From Bryobacteraceae bacterium (GTDB lineage Bacteria > Acidobacteriota > Terriglobia > Bryobacterales > Bryobacteraceae): a stretch of DNA of 12,046 nucleotides. The stretch covers positions 1-12,046 of the forward strand of contig JASHQT010000468.1 in the NCBI GenBank assembly GCA_030039005.1, read 5' to 3'. The notes below the pieces were generated by a model. That model was not told the DNA's origin. It saw only the letters and a list, made by a program, of their open reading frames with translations, and did not search any database. The translations under genes were made by a program, and so were the position numbers. Numbering within the stretch: position 1 is the first letter of the stretch; every line of letters begins with the position of its first letter. Shown one piece after another: positions 6,357 to 12,046 of the stretch.

Positions 6357-8993
6357 ATGCTGAAGCGGATCCGAGCGTGGTTCGCGCGCGCGACAGGCGT
6401 GGCGCCGGCCGGCGATCTGGCGCAAGAAATCGATCACCACATCGCCATGCTCCGCGAAGAGCAACTGGACCTGGGCGCCTCACCGGCAGACGCGGAGGCC
6501 TTTGCTCGCAGGAAATTAGGAAATCGAACTTCGGTTGGCGAGGCCGTTCACGAAATGCGAGCCCTGGCTTTCTTGGATATGTGGGCCATGCATCTGCGCT
6601 TGGCCGTGCGTGCCCTTTGGCGGAACAAAGCCCCCTACGCATCGGCGTGCATGATTCTGGCGCTTGGGCTCGGGATCAGCGTCGCGATGTTCTCGCTGGT
6701 CGATGCTGTCCTGCTGCGGCCATTGCCATTCCCCGGCCAGAATTCGATCCTCATGATCTGGAAAACCGACCCGCTGGCCGGAAGTCATGTGGAGGAACTG
6801 GCGTATCCCGAACTGCGCGATCTGGAAGAAAGCATCCCCGAGTTGGAATCAGTGGCGCTGCTGCCGACGTCTCTCTACGGCTACTCGCGCGTTCTCCAGA
6901 ATGGCAAGTCCGATCCGGTCCAGATTGAGAGTTCGCCCGTTTCGCACGATTTCTTTCGAGTCCTCGGCGTCTCGCCCGCTCTGGGGCGCGATTTTACGGC
7001 TTCCGACGAGCGCGTCGGCGCGGCGCCCGTGACGATCGTTTCCGGCAATGTCTGGCGCAATCAACTCGGCGCGGATCCCAACATTGTCGGCCGCGTGATT
7101 CGGCTCAATGGACAGGGCTATACCGTCATCGGCGTGATGGCCCCTGGCGTTGAGTTCCCTCGCGGAGCCGGCCTGTGGATTCCACTCGGCGTGGATCGTG
7201 CGGTAGCCGCGAGGCGCGGCGCGACGTTTCTCCAAGCCATCGCGCGCGTCAAACCAGGCATCTCCAGCGAAAAGATCAACGGCGAGGTGAATGCGCTCTT
7301 CCGCCGTCAGGTCGCGGATCATCCCGAGTTCTACCCGCCATCGCAGCGAGCTGTGGTAATGCCTCTGGTTGAATACTGGACTGGGTCGGCGAGGCTTCAC
7401 CTGTGGACGATGCTGGCCGCGTCGCTGCTGCTGCTGATCGCCTCCATCGTCAGCGCCGGCAATCTGGTGCTGTCGCGCGCCCTCCAGCGCCGGCGCGAAA
7501 TCGCTACCCGTCTCGCGTTGGGAGCGCGGCGCGGCCAGATCCTGGCGCAGTTCGCCGCCGAGGGCCTGCTGATCGCGATTGTTGCCGCGGCCGCGGGCCT
7601 GGCTGTGTCGCAATCCGCGATTCACATCCTGGTACGCTGGGCGCCCGGCGACATTCCGCGATTGTCGCAAGCGGCCCTCCATTTCGAGGCTTTCTCCTTC
7701 GCCGCCGCGCTTGCCGTACTTGGCGCTCTCGCCTGTACGGTCATTCCCGGATGGGCAGCATCGCGCCTGGATGTGGACGCCGCGCTGCGAGAAGGCGGGG
7801 CGCGGTTGTCGTCCTCGCGCCGCGCCGGAAGGCTGCGCTACGCTTTCGTGGCCGCGCACTCCGCTGTCACGATGATCTTGATCGTGCTGGCGTCCCTCCT
7901 GCTGCTGAGCTATCGCGCCATGATGTCCGCCGATGTCGGCTTCGCGCATCGCGATACTGTGTCGATGAATCTGCAACTACATGGTCCGGGATTGTTTTCG
8001 GCGCAAGCGTTTGACGCGCAACGCCGGCGCGCGTTCTATCAGCAACTGCTCGATCGCCTGCGCCAACAGCCCGGCGTCAGCTCAGCGGCTGCAGTCCTGC
8101 TCCGGCCGCTGGAGGGCGCCATCGGCTGGGATGTTTCTTATGAATTCGAGTTCGAAGCCGCCCGCCGGGACCATCGCGTGCTCCCGAAGGTGAATTATGA
8201 GGTGGTGACTCCCGGTTATTTCAACACGGTCGGCACGCCATTGCTGGAGGGCCGTGATTTCTCCGAACACGATTCGGAAAGCAGCCCGCCGGTTGCGATT
8301 ATCAGCCAGTCGCTCGCAAACCGCATTCGACAAGCGGGCTACACGCCTCTCGGATACAAGATCCGCTTGGGATTGACCCACGATCATTGGACCAAAATTA
8401 TTGGCGTTTGCGCCGACGCCCGGTACCGGAGCGTCACGCAAGTGGGTTCGGATATTTTCGTGCCCGACCTGCAGGCAGCGCAGCCGACGAATTATGTGGT
8501 GATCCACGGAACGCAATCCGAACGCGATCTGGCGAATTTGGTGCGCCGGACGCTCGCGTCCATGGATCCCGGTCAAACCATCGCGGCCGTCGCCACGCTC
8601 GGCGAGTTGATCGGGGCGAATTCGGCCCGGCACCGCTTCAACGTGATTCTGCTGTCCTGGTTTGCCGTTTGCGCGGTCATTTTGGCCGCCGGCGGCATTT
8701 ACAGTGTCGTCGCGGAAGTTACCGCGGATCGCGAGCACGAAATCAAAATAAAAAGCGCCTTGGGAGCTCCGCGGTTCCGTCTGATGCGCGAAACGGTTTC
8801 CCTCACGCTGGGATTCGGGCTCGCCGGCGAAGCAGCGGGCGCGCTGGTGGCTTGGGTAGTGACCAGATTTGCCGCGCAGCTTTTCTATGCAGTTTCCGCG
8901 CGAGATCCGCTCCTGGTGGGCTCGGCTGCGCTGTTCCTCTTCGCGGTGTCCATGCCGGCGGGTCTGTGGCGCGCCTGGCGGGCGGCCAGTTGA
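6357..8993 (+). CDS. ADOP-type ABC transporter permease (MacB/FtsX duplicated)
   Basis: An 878-residue permease with the ADOP (acidobacterial duplicated orphan permease) layout. A cytoplasmic N-terminal helical prefix (about 1-65, including DLAQEIDHHIAMLREEQ) precedes the first half: TM near 95-120, a MacB-like periplasmic domain about 121-345, and an FtsX domain with TMs near 350-368, 403-420 and 447-466, with the cytoplasmic RREIATRLALGARR motif near 379-392. The second half repeats this: TM near 498-518, periplasmic domain about 519-755, FtsX domain with TMs near 762-786, 813-838 and 851-868, and HEIKIKSALGAPR near 794-806. No ATPase gene is nearby, as is usual for this family. AGGA, overlapping the padR stop, sits 6 bases before ATG 6357. 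It ends at WRAAS, without the VDPxxALR-like tail common in relatives. Substrate is unknown. Confidence 0.9.
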   Translation: MLKRIRAWFARATGVAPAGDLAQEIDHHIAMLREEQLDLGASPADAEAFARRKLGNRTSVGEAVHEMRALAFLDMWAMHLRLAVRALWRNKAPYASACMILALGLGISVAMFSLVDAVLLRPLPFPGQNSILMIWKTDPLAGSHVEELAYPELRDLEESIPELESVALLPTSLYGYSRVLQNGKSDPVQIESSPVSHDFFRVLGVSPALGRDFTASDERVGAAPVTIVSGNVWRNQLGADPNIVGRVIRLNGQGYTVIGVMAPGVEFPRGAGLWIPLGVDRAVAARRGATFLQAIARVKPGISSEKINGEVNALFRRQVADHPEFYPPSQRAVVMPLVEYWTGSARLHLWTMLAASLLLLIASIVSAGNLVLSRALQRRREIATRLALGARRGQILAQFAAEGLLIAIVAAAAGLAVSQSAIHILVRWAPGDIPRLSQAALHFEAFSFAAALAVLGALACTVIPGWAASRLDVDAALREGGARLSSSRRAGRLRYAFVAAHSAVTMILIVLASLLLLSYRAMMSADVGFAHRDTVSMNLQLHGPGLFSAQAFDAQRRRAFYQQLLDRLRQQPGVSSAAAVLLRPLEGAIGWDVSYEFEFEAARRDHRVLPKVNYEVVTPGYFNTVGTPLLEGRDFSEHDSESSPPVAIISQSLANRIRQAGYTPLGYKIRLGLTHDHWTKIIGVCADARYRSVTQVGSDIFVPDLQAAQPTNYVVIHGTQSERDLANLVRRTLASMDPGQTIAAVATLGELIGANSARHRFNVILLSWFAVCAVILAAGGIYSVVAEVTADREHEIKIKSALGAPRFRLMRETVSLTLGFGLAGEAAGALVAWVVTRFAAQLFYAVSARDPLLVGSAALFLFAVSMPAGLWRAWRAAS

Positions 8994-9128
8994 GCACGGC
9001 AGATGCACCGCCATTGGCTCGCCCTTCAGGCTATATTATGTCGGTGCGAGAAAGTGCTCTACATATGCGACGGCTTGAACAATCGCATCCACACCGCGCG
9101 TGCAGAAATTCGTAAAGGATGAGACCAA

Positions 9129-9599
9129 ATGAAAAAAATAATGGGATGGCTATTGCTGATGCCTTTGCCCGTATTGTTGATGACGGGCGCTGAGCCCGCC
9201 GGATATAAATATTGGAGTGCGGCGGAGCTGAAGAACATGTCGCGAACGCTCTCTCACAAGGCTGACGCGCGAACCTCCAACGAAGACCTGGCCAACTGGG
9301 GCGCCGACCGCGCGCTCATGGTGCATCGCTCGGGAACCGGTTCCGCTGAGTTGCATGAACACGACTCGGATTTGATCATCGTCATCTCAGGCTCTGGCAC
9401 GCTCGTCGTCGGCGGAACGATGCCGGCCGCCAAACCCACCGCGCCGGGCGAAGTACGCGGGCCGTCCATCGAAGGCGGCGAAAAGCAAAAAATCGCGGCG
9501 GGCGACATTCTGCATATCCCGCCCAAAACGCCGCATCAAGTCGTGCTCGCGGCGGGAACCCAAATCACTTACTACACGTTAAAGGTGAAAGAGCAATAG
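9129..9599 (+). CDS. Exported cupin-domain protein
   Basis: A 156-residue exported protein with one cupin barrel. A signal peptide (KK, then a hydrophobic stretch to about residue 20) precedes a charged helical segment (about 28-56). Cupin motif 1 is HEHDSDLIIVISGSG (76-90), with H76 and H78 as likely metal ligands. Motif 2 is GDILHIPPKTPHQVV (125-139), with H136 as the third histidine. A proline/glycine-rich insertion (about 97-118) separates the motifs. The usual glutamate of motif 1 is not in its standard place; D81 is nearby. The enzymatic or binding role cannot be assigned. AAAGGATGAG (9114-9123) is a good ribosome binding site for ATG 9129. The 135-bp gap from the permease suggests separate transcription, though no convincing promoter was found. 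The 3' end overlaps the convergent PEP-CTERM gene by 21 bases. Confidence 0.8.
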   Translation: MKKIMGWLLLMPLPVLLMTGAEPAGYKYWSAAELKNMSRTLSHKADARTSNEDLANWGADRALMVHRSGTGSAELHEHDSDLIIVISGSGTLVVGGTMPAAKPTAPGEVRGPSIEGGEKQKIAAGDILHIPPKTPHQVVLAAGTQITYYTLKVKEQ

Positions 9600-10309
9600 A
9601 CGCCGAAGGAAGACCGCCGTCCCGAGCAGCACGAAGAGCAGCGCGGTCGGCCAGGCTGGCTCCGGCACAGCGGTGAAATCCGCGCTCACAGAAAGATCAG
9701 CGTCGAACTCATTTGACGTAGTGAATCCAGTAGGGCCGCTGCCAACGTCCAGAACCTCATCGCCGACGATCTGATACGTCCCCGGCGCCAGTGTTATCGA
9801 AGTGGAGCTTGTGGAGAAGTTAGTCGGAAACTGATACAAAACGTTTCCGCTCGAATCCTCCAGGTTCAGAAACTCCAGAGCAGCGACATCCTCCACCGTA
9901 GTCAAATCGACTACAGATTCCGTTGTAAGGGTGAACTCAGTCTCGAAGAGGTCATCGTCCCTGCCCTCCGCACTCCATTCGGCGCCTACTCCGGTAAAGA
10001 GGACCTCCTCATCACGTCGATTCCGATGCTCGTAGAACTGGACGTATTGTTCTGGTTTGTCGTGTCGGTAACGGTTACGCTTCTTCCGGGGATAGCGGTG
10101 TATGTCGCCGATCCCACAAACGACGTTGGGGTGCTGCTCTGGCTAGTCATCGTAGGGGTATCGAGGAAGCCACCGGGACACGAGTCACATCGCACTATCG
10201 CAAAAGTCATGCCGTCAATCTGTTGGTTAAATTGGACATTCACGATGTCCGGCAAGGCAGGAACCACAACCACTATCGCGAGACTAGCGAGGCGACAACA
10301 AACTCGCAT
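9579..10309 (-). pseudogene. PEP-CTERM surface protein, split by a frameshift
   Basis: Two minus-strand frames join into one protein of about 243 residues. The first (10309 to a TAG at 9988-9986) begins with a signal peptide (about 1-20) and continues with a Thr/Ser/Asn-rich, beta-type sequence. The second is open from just after a TAG at 10145-10143 and carries on past the first frame's stop (DEEVLFTGVGAEWSAEG) to a PEP-CTERM tail: VPEP at 9668-9657, a hydrophobic helix, then RR and a short end. Composition changes over near 10013, where one missing base (GTG followed by GATGAGGAG) would restore ...IDV-DEEVLF. PEP-CTERM proteins are sorted by exosortase to the cell surface; no exosortase gene is in this window. 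The start ATG 10309 has no clear ribosome binding site. A sequencing error is an alternative to a true pseudogene. Confidence 0.75.
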
Positions 10310-10393
10310 GGACGAGTGCTGGCACGAAAATCAATCCGCGTCAAGCGTAAAATACATTTACTTTTCTGTGAACACTATGTGTTTGGGAAAGAA

Positions 10394-12046
10394 TTACCGC
10401 GGGAGCCCCGGCGGATCGTTCGTCACCGTGAACAGCTTGCCGTTCTTTAAATACAGCCGCTCGGCTTCCTCATGATTGAACGGCCGCGACCCGCGCCGGT
10501 TGAACACCGCGATCTGGTTGCCGGATTCGTCCACCGCGCGGTCGCGATCGATGCCTTTCGATACGGCGAGCGCCGGCCCTCGCGTGCGGTACGTCGCGAT
10601 CAGCTTCGGAGTGGGCTTCGGGCTGAAACCCTCGTAATCCGGCTGCTCGTTCGGCGCGAACAACTGCACAATGCGCAACCCATTGCGCCCGTCGGCGATA
10701 TAGGCGAACGCGCTCGCGGCCGTCATCCCCAGCTTCACGTCGCGCGTGTCATTGATCGCGCCGCCTGCCGTGAACACTTGCTCGATCCGCGGATACTCCG
10801 GCCGCTCCACGTCCACGATCACCAGCCCCTGCTTGCCGCCCGCTACATACGCGAACGTGCGCGCCACATAGACATTGCGCGCGTCTTCGAGCGCGACGGT
10901 CGCGCCCCGGACCACGCGTGGATGCGCCAGCGAGGTGACGTCCAGAACCTTCAATCCCTGGCGATCCACAACAAAGGCGTAGCGGAACTGGATCGCGAGT
11001 CCCTGCGGGTCGACCAGATCCGGCGCGCCGATCTCTGATTCGATCTTCGGCTGGAGGGGATTCGAAATATCCACGACCTCTAATCCCCGATCGCACAGAA
11101 TGTATGCGTACGTGCCCGCGATGGTGATCCTCCGCGCGCCCTTGAGCACACCATTCGGATTAAATGTCGCAGCCCTTTTCAAGAAATTATTCGATGGATT
11201 CCCGTCCAGCAACGTCAGCACGCCCGGCGCTTTGGCCTTCAAGTTCGGATCGCCGATCACGACGAGCCCTTCTTCCGCATCCGTGACGTACAGAAATCCG
11301 TACATCAGCGCGATCGGCTGCTCCTCGTTCGCCGGAATGCGCGTCCGCAGCGGATCGACGGCCAGCGTAGAGGGCGAACCCACCGCCGTCGCGTTCTTGG
11401 TCTTCACATAGAATCGCTGCCCGAGCGGTGACACCGGCGCGGTGGTCATCTTTTCGGAAAAATCCTTGTTGTCGATATTGGCAACGTCGTACACGCGAAA
11501 CCCATCCTTGCCCAACGCCGCATATAGGTATTCGCCGCGCAACTGCACATCCAGAACATTGCCCGCGTGATGATCCGCCTCACGCAATTCGCCCTGGTGC
11601 TTCTCGACTTCTTCGTAGTCCTTCGAATACACGATCTTCTGCAGATCGCTTCCAAACACGGCGGGCGGATCGTCGTGCTCGGCCACCGGCACGGCGTCGA
11701 AGCCCTTCGATCCCTCGGCCACGTACACGTAGCGGCCCATGAAATTTACCAGGTTGGTGCCTTGCATCAGAAGCTGCGCCATCCACGCGTTGTTGTCGCC
11801 CGCGCTCGAGACGTGACAGTCCGTGCACGTTTTCGTTTCCGTCGCCCGCACCGTGTGCGGATAATACGGGCTGAAACCGAAGCCGCTGAATCCTTCGGCC
11901 GAAATGGTCTGCTGCGTGTAGTACAGCCAATCGCGATTGGCGTTCTGCGAACTCACCACCACCGCGCACGTCGATCGCGTGGGCGCGATGCGATGCCGCG
12001 TTACCGTGCCGTCGATGCCCAGCATATAAATGTCGTCGCGCAGCAC
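10394..12046 (-). CDS. LVIVD-repeat beta-propeller protein with CxxCH heme motif (5' end missing)
   Basis: The last 550 residues of a larger protein; the frame is open to the right edge, so the true start is outside the window. Numbering from the edge, a CTDCH heme-binding motif lies at 74-78 (11827-11813), after an aromatic-rich segment ([12 protein letters not shown]). Seven LVIVD-type units follow, each a 'YAYV-x-GLxVVDV' pair of strands: about 105, 171, 250, 311, 354, 386 and 425. Examples are [15 protein letters not shown] and [16 protein letters not shown]. Seven units suit a complete seven-bladed propeller. The C-terminus (about 470-550) is non-repetitive and ends at GLPR. LVIVD proteins are usually exported; the heme motif suggests electron transfer or a cytochrome-like N-terminal part. 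The next gene on this strand starts 84 bases downstream; that gap holds only a weak hairpin (AACAC/GTGTT, 10371-10383). Confidence 0.8.
   Translation of the reverse strand: MLRDDIYMLGIDGTVTRHRIAPTRSTCAVVVSSQNANRDWLYYTQQTISAEGFSGFGFSPYYPHTVRATETKTCTDCHVSSAGDNNAWMAQLLMQGTNLVNFMGRYVYVAEGSKGFDAVPVAEHDDPPAVFGSDLQKIVYSKDYEEVEKHQGELREADHHAGNVLDVQLRGEYLYAALGKDGFRVYDVANIDNKDFSEKMTTAPVSPLGQRFYVKTKNATAVGSPSTLAVDPLRTRIPANEEQPIALMYGFLYVTDAEEGLVVIGDPNLKAKAPGVLTLLDGNPSNNFLKRAATFNPNGVLKGARRITIAGTYAYILCDRGLEVVDISNPLQPKIESEIGAPDLVDPQGLAIQFRYAFVVDRQGLKVLDVTSLAHPRVVRGATVALEDARNVYVARTFAYVAGGKQGLVIVDVERPEYPRIEQVFTAGGAINDTRDVKLGMTAASAFAYIADGRNGLRIVQLFAPNEQPDYEGFSPKPTPKLIATYRTRGPALAVSKGIDRDRAVDESGNQIAVFNRRGSRPFNHEEAERLYLKNGKLFTVTNDPPGLPR

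Noticed and set aside
6849..7976. Long open frame (375 codons) antisense to the ADOP permease
   Set aside because: The plus strand here encodes a clear MacB/FtsX permease. The antisense translation is rich in R, H, Q and G with no recognisable domain, typical of a GC-rich shadow frame.
8082..9014. Open frame of 310 codons on the minus strand over the permease 3' half
   Set aside because: Same reasoning: the opposing frame has conserved FtsX features and this one has none.
9014..9039. TTGGCT and TATATT/TATTAT as a promoter for the cupin gene
   Set aside because: The spacing is only 12-14 bp, well short of 16-18, and no better -35 is present.
10347..10365. GTAAA-ATACA-TTTAC followed by TTTT as a plus-strand terminator
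   Set aside because: The stem is AT-only at four of five pairs and no plus-strand gene runs into it.
10472..11038. Plus-strand open frame of 188 codons over the LVIVD gene
   Set aside because: It is the complement of repeat-encoding sequence; its R/H/D-rich composition reflects the opposite strand.

Overview
The window looks like chromosomal DNA of an Acidobacteriota, most likely a Bryobacterales/Solibacter-type soil bacterium. This is inferred from gene content, not from a marker gene. The pointers are a GC-rich genome, a PadR regulator followed by an 'orphan' MacB/FtsX double permease without an ATPase (the ADOP arrangement), a DUF6152 protein, a secreted 'DGKPDLSGxW' family protein, a PEP-CTERM protein and a LVIVD-repeat protein. 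No RNA genes, insertion sequences, CRISPR arrays or phage genes were seen.

Layout, left to right. Positions 1-153 hold an edge fragment that reads open on both strands. From 298 comes a secreted cytochrome P460-like heme protein (plus). Convergent to it is a secreted conserved protein of unknown function (minus, to 1752). A short divergent region carries a perfect 21-bp tandem repeat and precedes a tightly packed plus-strand operon, 1902-5548: ECF sigma factor, membrane anti-sigma factor with an HxxxCxxC motif, and two exported HEAT-repeat proteins. Two junctions are ATGA overlaps; at the third the Shine-Dalgarno overlaps the upstream stop codon. A DUF6152 protein (minus) abuts the operon end with no spare base. 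Its start faces a PadR gene across 38 bp containing overlapping palindromes and back-to-back promoter-like sequences. PadR is followed after 8 bp by the ADOP permease (6357-8993). Next is a small exported cupin (plus). A PEP-CTERM gene split by a frameshift follows (minus, 9579-10309). The right edge holds the 3' 550 codons of a large LVIVD-repeat protein with a CxxCH heme motif (minus, incomplete at its 5' end).

Nearly every product is exported or membrane-bound. The two regulatory units are sigma/anti-sigma controlling two secreted alpha-solenoid proteins, and PadR probably controlling both a permease and a divergent DUF6152 protein. The best candidate for something little described is the sigma/anti-sigma/HEAT/HEAT operon with its 21-bp repeat operator candidate. 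The frameshifted PEP-CTERM gene and the seven-unit LVIVD/heme protein are the next points to check.
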